From an uncultured Sphingomonadaceae bacterium (GTDB lineage Bacteria; Pseudomonadota; Alphaproteobacteria; Sphingomonadales; Sphingomonadaceae), in the NCBI GenBank assembly GCA_947499255.1, contig CANMNF010000001.1:1240001-1304000 (forward strand): a DNA stretch of 64,000 bases, written 5' to 3'. Position 1 is the stretch's first letter; each line of letters begins with the position of its first letter. The position numbers were made by a program, and so were the translations under genes. Shown here one piece after another: positions 9,343 to 17,346 of the stretch. The notes below the pieces were generated by a model. It had not been told where the DNA came from, did no database searches, and saw only the letters and a program-made list of their open reading frames with translations.

Positions 9343-10328
9343 ACATTGGTGTCGTGGGCGCTGGCGCATGGGGAACAGCGCTGGCGCAAATGCTGGCAGT
9401 AGAAGGGCAGGACGTGCTGCTCTGGGCGCTGGAAGATGGATTGGCGGATGCCATCAATGAAACGCATCGCAATGCGCTGTACCTGCCCGATGCCGCGCTT
9501 TCGCCCAGCATAAAGGCAACGCCCCATCTGGCTGATCTGGCGACCTGCGAAATCGCTCTTATCGTAACACCAGCACAGCATATGGGCAGCGTTTTGGACG
9601 CCATGCCCGGCTTCCCGCGCGATCTGGTGCTGTGTTCCAAAGGGATTGAAGCGCGCAGCGGGCGCATGATGCATGAGGTGGCCAAACAGGCAGCTGCGGG
9701 CAGCGCGATTGCGGTGCTTTCCGGGCCAACCTTCGCGCATGAAGTGGCCGCTGGCCTGCCCACCGCGGTCACGCTGGCTTGCGAAGGCGGAGAAGACCAA
9801 TGGCAGCGCCTTGCCCCGGCCATCGCGCGCGATACCTTCCGCCCTTATTATTCCGATGATGTAATCGGTGCAGAAGTGGGCGGCGCGGTGAAGAATGTCC
9901 TCGCGATTGCATGCGGCGTGGTTGAAGGGCTGAAACTTGGCCAGAATGCGCGCAACGCATTGATCACACGCGGGTTTGCCGAGATGTTGCGTTATGGCAC
10001 GGCACTGGGCGGGAAGCCGGAGACGTTGAACGGATTGTGCGGATTGGGTGATCTGGTGCTGACATGCTCCTCCACTTCCAGCCGCAATTTCTCACTTGGC
10101 AAAGCGCTTGGCGAAGGCGGCAAAGCAGCTGATCTGATGGCGGATCGCCGCACCGTTGCCGAAGGGGCACATACCGCGCCTGTGCTGCGCAAACTGGCCG
10201 CCAAGCGCGGCGTTGCCATGCCGATTGTCGAAGCGGTGGGCCGCTTGCTGGATGGCGATGCCAGCGCGCAAGAGGTTGTGCGCGAACTGCTCTCCCGGCC
10301 CCTCACAGCTGAAGGCGGAACAGGCTAA
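9339..10328 (+). CDS. gpsA: NAD(P)H-dependent glycerol-3-phosphate dehydrogenase
   Basis: Reduces dihydroxyacetone phosphate to sn-glycerol 3-phosphate, the backbone for phospholipids. The 329-residue enzyme has the nucleotide motif [18 protein letters not shown] at the N-terminus, the LCSKGIE block, [19 protein letters not shown], and the catalytic Lys in [13 protein letters not shown]. Translationally coupled to tsaD (ATGA overlap) and followed after eight bases by the flippase gene, so probably one operon of three genes. Confidence 0.97.
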   Translation: MNIGVVGAGAWGTALAQMLAVEGQDVLLWALEDGLADAINETHRNALYLPDAALSPSIKATPHLADLATCEIALIVTPAQHMGSVLDAMPGFPRDLVLCSKGIEARSGRMMHEVAKQAAAGSAIAVLSGPTFAHEVAAGLPTAVTLACEGGEDQWQRLAPAIARDTFRPYYSDDVIGAEVGGAVKNVLAIACGVVEGLKLGQNARNALITRGFAEMLRYGTALGGKPETLNGLCGLGDLVLTCSSTSSRNFSLGKALGEGGKAADLMADRRTVAEGAHTAPVLRKLAAKRGVAMPIVEAVGRLLDGDASAQEVVRELLSRPLTAEGGTG

Positions 10329-10336
10329 GCCTCGCG

Positions 10337-11887
10337 ATGGAGGGAAACAAACCAGATAGCGGCGACCAAACGGGCGACCTGCAAGCCATCGCCAAAGGCG
10401 GGCGCACCAATGTGCTGGGCTTTGTGCTGCGTTTGCTGGCGCGTTTGCCGTTTTTGTTTATCGCAGGCCAGCTTTATGGCGCGGCGGCGGTGGGCATTTA
10501 TGCCTATGCGCTGCTGGGAGTGGAGCTGACCGCACTGGTCTGCTCCATCGGCGAAAAGCGCGGATTGGCGCAGCGTCTGAGCGAGGGCAAGGAAGCGCCC
10601 GCGCCGTTGATAGCGGATTCCATGCTGATCGCGCTGATCCTCTCTAGTGCGGTTGCAGCAGCGTTCTTCATGTTCCCCGCCCCGCTCTTCCCCAATGGGA
10701 TGAGCAATGAACTGGATCGCTGGATCGTGCTGGCGATACCGGGCTATGCGCTGACTGAAATCGTGTTGGCCGCGCAAGCTTACAAATATGATATTGCCAC
10801 TACCGTGCGGGCGCGCGCCATTGTTGAACCGTGGACGATTTCCATCCTTGCTGGCGCGTTCTGGTTTGTTCCAGCGATTGGCGATGCTGGATTGGCGATG
10901 GCATATCTCGCATCCATCTATGCAGGGCTTGCCACCGCGCTGATCCCGTTTTTCAAAAGCTATGGCCTGCCGCATGGCTGGGTGCCGCATCCCGGTCGCA
11001 TCGCTCGCATGGTGGCCCGCGCTGCGCCGCTGGCCGTGACCGATGCGATTGAATGGGGGACGCGGCGCGTTGATCTGTTGATCCTTGGCTGGTTTGCCGG
11101 ACCAGTTGCGGTGGGCATTTATTACATGGCGCAGCAAGTCGCCAGCCTGCCGCAAAAGCTCAAAACCAGTTTTGAACCGATCCTTGGCCCAGTCATCACC
11201 GCGCGTTTGAAAGAGAAAAACTACGCTGCGATTGCCAAACAGGTGTGTCAGGTGGGCTTCTGGATTATTGCCGCACAGCTTGGCATTGCGCTGGCTTTGG
11301 GCATTCCCGGCGAAGCTTTGATGGGTTTGCTTGGCGATGATAGCGAATTTGTGCCGGGCACAGCTGCATTGGCGTTTTTGCTGGCAGCCGAAGTGGTGGC
11401 GGCAACCGCTGTCGTTTCCGAAGCGGCGCTGGTTTACATGGCACGGGTGCGCAATTTGTGGGTGTCGATCGGCACAATCGGTTTGCAAGCAGTGATGACG
11501 GTGGCCGCGATGATAGTGATCGACACGATTGATTTTGCCAGCCCGGACCGCGCCGACATTTATCGCGCTGCTGCTGCTGCCGGAGCGCTGATGATAGCGC
11601 TGGGCTTCGCCTCATTGGTAAAAGCTGTAATGCTCAGCCGCATTCTGGGCCATTCAATCAACAATTGGCGCTGGGCTTTGATCTGGGCAACGGGCGCTGC
11701 TGTGCTGGTGGGCCAAGTGGCGATTATGCTGCCCGAATGGGCCGAGCTGGCCATCGGCATTCCGGCGATTTTGGCCGCTTACGGCTATGTCATCTGGACC
11801 CGCGGCTTTGGCCCAGAAGACCGGGTGCTGTTTAGCAAAAAGAAGCAGGCCGAAGCGGCCAAAGCGGCGACTTCTCCAGACCAATAG
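10337..11887 (+). CDS. Polysaccharide/lipid-linked oligosaccharide flippase (MOP superfamily)
   Basis: A 516-residue polytopic inner-membrane protein with about 12-14 hydrophobic segments. The N-terminal pattern GGRTNVLGFVLRLLARLPFLFIAGQLYG and the internal pseudo-repeat starting VARAAPLAVTDAIEWGTRRVDLLILGWFAGPVAVGIYYMAQ are typical of the PST/MATE-like exporters that flip lipid-linked sugars. The tail (SKKKQAEAAKAAT) is cytosolic and basic. It follows gpsA by eight bases. There are no glycosyltransferases nearby, so the substrate cannot be inferred. Confidence 0.82.
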   Translation: MEGNKPDSGDQTGDLQAIAKGGRTNVLGFVLRLLARLPFLFIAGQLYGAAAVGIYAYALLGVELTALVCSIGEKRGLAQRLSEGKEAPAPLIADSMLIALILSSAVAAAFFMFPAPLFPNGMSNELDRWIVLAIPGYALTEIVLAAQAYKYDIATTVRARAIVEPWTISILAGAFWFVPAIGDAGLAMAYLASIYAGLATALIPFFKSYGLPHGWVPHPGRIARMVARAAPLAVTDAIEWGTRRVDLLILGWFAGPVAVGIYYMAQQVASLPQKLKTSFEPILGPVITARLKEKNYAAIAKQVCQVGFWIIAAQLGIALALGIPGEALMGLLGDDSEFVPGTAALAFLLAAEVVAATAVVSEAALVYMARVRNLWVSIGTIGLQAVMTVAAMIVIDTIDFASPDRADIYRAAAAAGALMIALGFASLVKAVMLSRILGHSINNWRWALIWATGAAVLVGQVAIMLPEWAELAIGIPAILAAYGYVIWTRGFGPEDRVLFSKKKQAEAAKAATSPDQ

Positions 11888-11977
11888 GCGGCGCGGTTTT
11901 GCTACCAATGGTTCGTGCAATTGGCTGGCCTTGCCAAATCGCTCGACGGGAGCTGATATCCCGCGCTAGGGGGCGCT

Positions 11978-12727
11978 ATGCAGATTTTGCGTAGCCCTCG
12001 CCTTGCCCTTGCCATTGGTGCCTTTGTCTGCGCGATGATCGCCATTGTAGGCGCGCGTCTTACCACCCCTGCCCTGATCGCGCCGATGGCTGCGCTAGCC
12101 CCGGCCGCGATTGCGCAAGCGGGTGGCGGCTCGCAGGTTACCGCGCGCTTTATCTCGCCCACAGGCTCGCCCAGCCGCCATCCGATCTTGTCCGGCGCAG
12201 AACAGCTGGATGAACCGGTCCGCGCCCAGATAGCCCGCGCAGTTGCCGCCATTCCCGGTGTTGCGGGCGTGCGCTGGTCTGATGGCGATATGCTGGCCGA
12301 AGCGGATGTGCCGATTATCAATCCGATGCATTGTCAGGAAGATGTGCAAGCTTTGCTGCGTGCGCGCACCATCCGCTTTGAAGAAAGCTCTGCGCGTATT
12401 GATGCCGCCAGCCTAAGCTTGATTGACGAAGTGGCAGCGGCGCTCTCCCCCTGCCTTGGCGCGATTATCGCGATCACTGGCCACACGGACAGTTCGGGCC
12501 CGGAGCCGGGCAATCTGGCGTTATCGCGTGAACGCGCTGATGCGGTGCGCGCGGCCTTGATTGATCGCGCGATTCCTGCCGATGGCCTGCGCGCATCGGG
12601 CATGGGCTCTGCGCGCCCTGTCGAAGGGCTGGACGCTGCCGATCCGGCCAATCGGCGCATTGAATTTGCCGTTCTTGCCACCGATCCCATCACCCCCACC
12701 CCGGTTGACAAGCCGGGGCCGCGATAG
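11978..12727 (+). CDS. OmpA-family C-terminal domain protein with N-terminal export signal
   Basis: A 249-residue protein with an N-terminal hydrophobic segment (LALAIGAFVCAMIAIVGARL) and a second Ala-rich stretch ending AIAQA, either a long signal peptide or a membrane anchor. Middle residues resemble a BON-like fold (ARAVAAIPGVAGVRW). Residues about 125-235 form the OmpA-like peptidoglycan-binding domain, with IRFEESSARID, ITGHTDSSGPEPGNLALSRERADAVRAAL and NRRIEFAV. It likely ties an envelope complex to peptidoglycan. It heads a tight three-gene run with the 30-residue microprotein and the helix-hairpin-helix protein. Confidence 0.82.
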   Translation: MQILRSPRLALAIGAFVCAMIAIVGARLTTPALIAPMAALAPAAIAQAGGGSQVTARFISPTGSPSRHPILSGAEQLDEPVRAQIARAVAAIPGVAGVRWSDGDMLAEADVPIINPMHCQEDVQALLRARTIRFEESSARIDAASLSLIDEVAAALSPCLGAIIAITGHTDSSGPEPGNLALSRERADAVRAALIDRAIPADGLRASGMGSARPVEGLDAADPANRRIEFAVLATDPITPTPVDKPGPR

Positions 12728-12748
12728 AATTGCAGTAGAGGAATTTGC

Positions 12749-12841
12749 ATGCCCGTCTGGTTGGAATTGCTGGTTTTGACGCTGTGCGCTTATGCGACAG
12801 GGCTGGGTATTGGTTGGCTGATCTGGGCGCGCGCGGAATAA
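12749..12841 (+). CDS. 30-residue membrane microprotein
   Basis: A 30-codon frame starting MPVWLELLVLTLCAYATGLG and ending IGWLIWARAE. It starts 21 bases after the OmpA-like stop and ends ten bases before the next ATG. A good ribosome binding site, GTAGAGGAATTTGC, precedes the ATG. The sequence is one complete hydrophobic helix, with an acidic residue near the start and WARAE at the cytosolic end, which is what a single-pass small membrane protein looks like. The next gene also begins with a membrane helix, so the two may pair in the membrane. The function is unknown. Confidence 0.7.
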   Translation: MPVWLELLVLTLCAYATGLGIGWLIWARAE

Positions 12842-12851
12842 AGGTTTGAGC

Positions 12852-13424
12852 ATGACGGTATTGTTGCAGGAAAATTGGTGGCTGTTGGTAATCGCGCTTT
12901 TGATCGGCGTGTTGGTGGCGTGGTGGGTGCTTGTCGCCAGCCGCAAGACCACGGTGGAGCGTGAGGAAAAGCCGGAGGAAGATGCTGCGGCCAAGCGCAA
13001 TCAGGCGCTGATCGATGCCCCCCCGGTAGCGGCAACGACGCCTCCTGAACCTGAAGTTTCGACACCGCTAACCGCTGTTCCCGAAGCGGCAAAATTGGTG
13101 GAAGAGGAAGCGGCGCCCGCACCAGCGCCTGCACCTGTGCCAACTCCGGCACCAACTCCAGCACCCGCACCGGCCACCGCCTCTGCCGCAGATGATCTCA
13201 GCCGCATCAAAGGCGTCGGTCCCAAACTCGTCACCATGCTGCGCGAACAAGGCATTACCAGCTTTGCCCAAATCGCGGTTTGGGATGATGCGACGATTGA
13301 CCGGATTGATGCCGGGCTTGGCCGTTTTCAGGGTCGCATCCGGCGCGACAATTGGACAGAGCAGGCAAAGCTGCTCGCTGCTGATGATATTGCCGGATAT
13401 GAAGGCCGCTTCGGCAAGGTTTAG
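12852..13424 (+). CDS. Membrane-anchored helix-hairpin-helix protein
   Basis: About 190 residues in three parts: an N-terminal membrane helix ([21 protein letters not shown]), an acidic then Pro/Ala-rich linker of some 90 residues, and a C-terminal helix-hairpin-helix region, [20 protein letters not shown] followed by [21 protein letters not shown]. Such domains occur at the end of several alphaproteobacterial membrane proteins and sometimes in respiratory-chain genes, and can bind DNA without sequence preference. The ATG at 12852 is chosen over a TTG at 12846 because AAAGG lies eight bases before it. The linker would let the HhH domain reach away from the membrane. No enzyme active site is visible. 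Confidence 0.8.
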   Translation: MTVLLQENWWLLVIALLIGVLVAWWVLVASRKTTVEREEKPEEDAAAKRNQALIDAPPVAATTPPEPEVSTPLTAVPEAAKLVEEEAAPAPAPAPVPTPAPTPAPAPATASAADDLSRIKGVGPKLVTMLREQGITSFAQIAVWDDATIDRIDAGLGRFQGRIRRDNWTEQAKLLAADDIAGYEGRFGKV

Positions 13425-13483
13425 GCACGGGTTGGCGCAGGCCATATCGCGCGCTAAAGGCGGTTTCACAGGAGGCTTGTTTC

Positions 13484-14695
13484 ATGGCCAATACTGGCAA
13501 AAGCGATATGGTCCCATTTGACTGGGCCGATCCCTTTAATCTCGATGATCAGCTTAGCGAAGAAGAGCGGATGATCCGCGATGCCGCGCATGGCTTTGCA
13601 CAAAGCGAGCTGCAACCGCGCGTCACCGATGCCTATGCTGATGAACTCGATGCGCCGGAATTGTTTCCGTTAATGGGACAAGCGGGCCTGCTTGGCGTTA
13701 CCATCCCGCAAGAGTTTGGCGGATCGGGTGCGTCCTATGTCTCTTATGGCCTTGTCGCGCGGGAAATTGAGCGGGTGGATAGCGGCTATCGCTCGATGGC
13801 CAGCGTTCAATCCAGCCTCGTGATGTTTCCCATCCACGCTTATGGCTCTGATGAACAGCGCGCCAAATATCTGCCCGGCCTTGCCAGCGGTGAATTGATC
13901 GGCTGCTTTGGTTTGACAGAGCCGGACGCGGGCTCTGATCCGGGCGGAATGCGCACTGTCGCCAAGGCAGATGGCGATGGAGATAACGGTGGCTATGTGC
14001 TGTCTGGCAGCAAAACATGGATCTCCAACTCGCCTTTTGCCGATGTCTTCGTGGTGTGGGCCAAATCCGAAGCGCATGGCGGCAAAATCCGTGGCTTCAT
14101 CCTCGAAAAAGGCATGCAAGGCCTCGAAGCGCCGCGCATCAAAGGCAAGCTTTCGCTGCGCGCCAGCACCACCGGCATGATCGTGATGGATGAGGTGAAA
14201 CTGCCCGCCGATGCTCTGCTTCCCAATGGCCAAGGCATGGGCGCGCCGTTTGGCTGCCTGAACCGCGCGCGCTATGGCATTAGCTGGGGCAGTATGGGAG
14301 CAGCGGAATTCTGTTACGATGCCGCGCGCGCTTATGGGTTGGAGCGCCAGCAATTTGGCCGGCCATTAGCCGCAACGCAGCTGTTCCAAAAGAAACTTGC
14401 GGATATGGCGACCGAGATCAGCCTTGGCCTGCAAGGGTCGCTGCGCGTTGGGCGCTTGCTCGACAAAGGGGAATTTGCGCCCGAGATGATCTCCATCATG
14501 AAGCGTAACAATGTCGGCAAAGCGCTCGATATTGCGCGAGCTTCGCGTGATATGCATGGCGGCAATGGTATTTCAGAAGAATATCAGGTGATGCGCCACA
14601 TGGTGAATCTGGAAACGGTCAACACCTATGAAGGCACGCATGATATTCATGCGCTGATATTGGGCCGCGCAATTACAGGCCATGGTGCTTTTTAA
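13484..14695 (+). CDS. gcdH: Glutaryl-CoA dehydrogenase (acyl-CoA dehydrogenase family)
   Basis: FAD enzyme that oxidises and decarboxylates glutaryl-CoA to crotonyl-CoA in lysine and tryptophan breakdown. The 403-residue protein has the flavin-contacting ACAD segments [16 protein letters not shown] and [18 protein letters not shown], and the catalytic Glu (about 383) in [19 protein letters not shown], the signature that separates glutaryl-CoA dehydrogenase from other ACADs. An AGGAGG site lies ten bases before the ATG. It stands alone in the window with no other lysine-degradation genes. Confidence 0.93.
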   Translation: MANTGKSDMVPFDWADPFNLDDQLSEEERMIRDAAHGFAQSELQPRVTDAYADELDAPELFPLMGQAGLLGVTIPQEFGGSGASYVSYGLVAREIERVDSGYRSMASVQSSLVMFPIHAYGSDEQRAKYLPGLASGELIGCFGLTEPDAGSDPGGMRTVAKADGDGDNGGYVLSGSKTWISNSPFADVFVVWAKSEAHGGKIRGFILEKGMQGLEAPRIKGKLSLRASTTGMIVMDEVKLPADALLPNGQGMGAPFGCLNRARYGISWGSMGAAEFCYDAARAYGLERQQFGRPLAATQLFQKKLADMATEISLGLQGSLRVGRLLDKGEFAPEMISIMKRNNVGKALDIARASRDMHGGNGISEEYQVMRHMVNLETVNTYEGTHDIHALILGRAITGHGAF

Positions 14696-14711
14696 CCCGG
14701 TATCAAAACCG

Positions 14712-14745
14712 CCTGTCGCGCTAAATACAGGTTTCTTCGTTTTTA
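14712..14745 (+). terminator. Weak possible terminator after gcdH
   Basis: A five-base stem, CCTGT/ACAGG (14712-14716 with 14727-14731), is followed by the T-rich run TTTCTTCGTTTTT. The stem is short, so this is only a candidate. Confidence 0.3.
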
Positions 14746-14831
14746 TAAAAATTCTCGGGAACATTCTTCAACGCGCCACATTGTTGGCCTTGGTTGGGGA
14801 GTACATCTCCTTATAAAGCAAGGGAATACCA

Positions 14832-16055
14832 ATGAAGAAACTGTTACTAACCGCTTCTGCGATCGCGCTTGGCCTGCCGGCCGCTGCGCATGCACAGGGC
14901 GTGTATATCGGTGCCAAAGGTGGCTATGTCATCCCGTCTGATTCTGACAACACAGGCGAGATTACGCAGGACATCGATGCAACTGCCGATTTTGACGCGA
15001 TCCCTATCGGCACGAGCCTTGGCTGGACCACTGAATTTGACAATGGCTGGGGTGCTGGCGCTTTTATCGGTTATGAATTCGATAACGGTTTTCGCATTGA
15101 ATTGAACGGCGATTATACAACCTACGACGTTGAGACGCACAGTGCGCTCGCAGTTGGCGGGACCAATATCGATGGCGTAGATAGCGCAGTTCTGACGCGC
15201 GGCGCGGCAGATGCAGCCAATCCTACGGTTGGCCAAGTGCTTGCCGCTGGCCAAGGTGACATTGAAAATTACAGCGCTTTTGTGAACCTGCTTTACGATT
15301 TCGATCTGGGCGGTGTCACCCCATATATCGGCGGTGGTGTTGGCCTTGAACGTACAGATGTGAATTACAGCCCCTCTGGTGTTGGCATTGTTGACGATGC
15401 CGATTGGGGTGCATCTTACCAGGGCATCGTTGGCCTGGCGGCCAATGTGACCGATTCTGTCGAATTTTTCCTTGAGTATAATTACCGTGATCGTTTCGAC
15501 GATGCGCAAACAGTTGTCTCGCTGCTGCCTGCCAATCTGGGTGTCGAAGCACAGCGGCATATTGGCTGGGCCGGTTTGAAAGTGAATTTCGGCGGCGAGA
15601 CAGCGCCACCGCCTCCACCTCCACCGCCGCCCCCTCCACCAGCGCCTGTTGCGCCGCCGCCACCTCCGCCTCCCCCACCGCCTCCGCCGCCTCCTGCGCC
15701 GGTGTGTAATTCGGGGCCATATATCGTGTTCTTTGACTTTGATCAGTCAGACATTACGGCAGAAGCGGCCACCGTGCTCAACAGCGCGCTTTCGGCTTAT
15801 GGCAATTGCGGTTCGGCTGCGATCATGCTGGCTGGTCACACCGACCGTGCAGGCAGCGTGGCTTACAATATGGGTCTTGCAGCACGTCGGAATGACAGCG
15901 TTGAGGACTATCTCACCGCGCGCGGCGTGCCCCAGATGCGTATCTCCAGCGAAGCGGTTGGTGAAAGCGATCCGCGCGTTGCCACCGAAGATGGCGTTCG
16001 CGAATTGCAGAACCGCCGTGTTGAAATCATGTACGGGCCCAATTCGGGCATGTAA
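14832..16055 (+). CDS. Major outer-membrane porin: beta-barrel, poly-proline linker, OmpA domain
   Basis: A 407-residue protein with a clean signal peptide (MKKLLLTASAIALGLPAAAHA). Residues about 22-255 form an eight-strand OmpA-like barrel with alternating hydrophobic strands (GVYIGAKGGYVIP, GGVTPYIGGGVGLERT, VEFFLEYNYRDRFD). Residues about 258-293 are an almost uninterrupted poly-proline linker, and residues about 298-400 are the OmpA peptidoglycan-binding domain (YIVFFDFDQSDIT, LAGHTDRAGSVAYN, NRRVEIMYG). It probably anchors the outer membrane to the cell wall and is likely highly expressed. A strong terminator follows. Confidence 0.93.
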   Translation: MKKLLLTASAIALGLPAAAHAQGVYIGAKGGYVIPSDSDNTGEITQDIDATADFDAIPIGTSLGWTTEFDNGWGAGAFIGYEFDNGFRIELNGDYTTYDVETHSALAVGGTNIDGVDSAVLTRGAADAANPTVGQVLAAGQGDIENYSAFVNLLYDFDLGGVTPYIGGGVGLERTDVNYSPSGVGIVDDADWGASYQGIVGLAANVTDSVEFFLEYNYRDRFDDAQTVVSLLPANLGVEAQRHIGWAGLKVNFGGETAPPPPPPPPPPPPAPVAPPPPPPPPPPPPPPAPVCNSGPYIVFFDFDQSDITAEAATVLNSALSAYGNCGSAAIMLAGHTDRAGSVAYNMGLAARRNDSVEDYLTARGVPQMRISSEAVGESDPRVATEDGVRELQNRRVEIMYGPNSGM

Positions 16056-16090
16056 TCATGTGGTATTGATCACATTTGTGACCAAAATGA

Positions 16091-16125
16091 TGGGCCGGAG
16101 GAGCAATCCTTCGGCCCATTGTTTT
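16091..16125 (+). terminator. Rho-independent terminator of the ompA-like gene
   Basis: A 12-base stem (16091-16102 with 16107-16118, one G-U pair) closes a GCAA tetraloop and is followed by TTGTTTT. It starts 36 bases after the stop codon. Confidence 0.9.
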
Positions 16126-16235
16126 GGCGGCCCTAGGGTCTGTCCTTAGCGTGGGGGTAATATCTCCACACTGTTTCACCCGTTATATCGGCTCCATCGC
16201 GTTTCAATAGCGATCGGTACCCCTCCTCGCTTGGG

Positions 16236-16271
16236 AATGCCGGAATGTGCCACTGGGCGCATTCCGGCATT
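16236..16271. other. Strong isolated hairpin between ompA-like and DUF3445 genes
   Basis: AATGCCGGAATG at 16236-16247 pairs perfectly with CATTCCGGCATT at 16260-16271 around a 12-base loop. Neither side has a proper T-run (the plus side reads TCTGGTTTGGG), so it is not a classic terminator. The rest of the 273-base gap holds only the ompA terminator. Confidence 0.6.
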
Positions 16272-16328
16272 TCTGGTTTGGGCCAGTTTGGTTTTGATGG
16301 GGCGCTGGGGTAGACAATAGGTGATGCG

Positions 16329-17168
16329 GTGCACTTTGATCCTGTCCAGATGAACCAGCCGCTTGGCTTTGGCGTCAATGCGCTGCTGCCCAAAGCGCGT
16401 GGCGGCGGCGCGTTAAAGATGGGCCTGACCGCATTGTCCCAAGAGGATTGGCTGCAACCCAAACCTGACCTCGCCACCCGCGCGGCGGCTTTCGATGCGC
16501 ATCCAGATGCAGTGTGCTTGACCAATCAGGCCAAGGCGCCGGGTGAAGAACTCGCCGCGATGATGGGTGTGCGCGGTGGGCTGGCCGATGCGGCGCGCGG
16601 TGCGTGGGAAGATATGTGTTTGCTGCAGGCAACACAGGGTGAGGCGGTTTATCGCTTGATCGGGGCGGCGGTTGCTTTCCCCACAGATTGGAGCCCGGCA
16701 GATAAGCTTGGCCTGCCATTGAGCGCACTTCATGCGCCCATTCACGGATATGCAGAACAGCTCGCCAGTGGAGTGGATCACTTTATGGCGAAACTTCGCC
16801 CAGGCCGTATTTTCGGGCGTTGCAATTGGTTTATCGCGCCCACTGGTGCCTTGCGCTGGCGTGAAAATCGCCCGGCCAGCGAAGCTTTTGCGGGCGTAGA
16901 TTCCGGCAATGCAGGTGAGCGATTGTTCGTGCGGTGTGAACGCCAGACTCTGCGCCGCTTGCCACAAACAGGCGCAATTGTGTTCACCATCGGCATCTAT
17001 GTGCACCCGCTTGCTGCGCTTACCCCGCAAAATTGTGAGCGGATGGCACAAGTAATCGCCACCATACCCCAAGCCGAAGCGCAGCGACGTGGAAGCGCGC
17101 ATTACGCTCAAGCGATCAAGAAATGGTTAGAGAACCGTAGTACAACCGCAGCCGTGTTACATTCATAA
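16329..17168 (+). CDS. DUF3445 protein, heme-dependent oxidative N-demethylase-like
   Basis: A 279-residue soluble protein. The segments FPTDWSPADKLGLPLSALHAPIHGYAEQLASGVDHFMAKLRPGRI and CNWFIAPTGALRW follow the DUF3445 (PF11927) pattern, a PAS-fold haem family related to dimethylamine monooxygenase-type N-demethylases. The His of LHAPIHGY and the RPGR segment are the most conserved parts as I recall them. The start is GTG at 16329; an ATG at 16350 is the alternative. No partner subunits are nearby, so the substrate is unknown. Confidence 0.72.
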   Translation: MHFDPVQMNQPLGFGVNALLPKARGGGALKMGLTALSQEDWLQPKPDLATRAAAFDAHPDAVCLTNQAKAPGEELAAMMGVRGGLADAARGAWEDMCLLQATQGEAVYRLIGAAVAFPTDWSPADKLGLPLSALHAPIHGYAEQLASGVDHFMAKLRPGRIFGRCNWFIAPTGALRWRENRPASEAFAGVDSGNAGERLFVRCERQTLRRLPQTGAIVFTIGIYVHPLAALTPQNCERMAQVIATIPQAEAQRRGSAHYAQAIKKWLENRSTTAAVLHS

Positions 17169-17346
17169 CACGGCAATTTTGCAACAGATTACGAGATTTT
17201 CACGTGAATTCACCCAGTTTCACACGAAAACAATTGCTCTGTCTGTCTGTCCGCGCGCATATAGCGGCGCGACAAAATGTAGTGGCGAGACTGAGGGTCC
17301 GGTTTTCGCGGATGATGAGTGTAGTGAGGGGTCTGGCAGAAATATC

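Noticed and set aside
14758-14785. GGAAC before the ompA-like gene as an EcfG promoter
   Set aside because: Sixteen bases on, the sequence reads CATT instead of CGTT, and 17- and 18-base spacings fit no better.
14781-14817. TTGTTG and TATAAA before the ompA-like gene as -35/-10
   Set aside because: The spacing is 25 bases, far from the usual 16-18.
16133-16525. Minus-strand frame of 130 codons across the DUF3445 start
   Set aside because: It shadows the N-terminus of the DUF3445 gene and its translation has no recognisable features.
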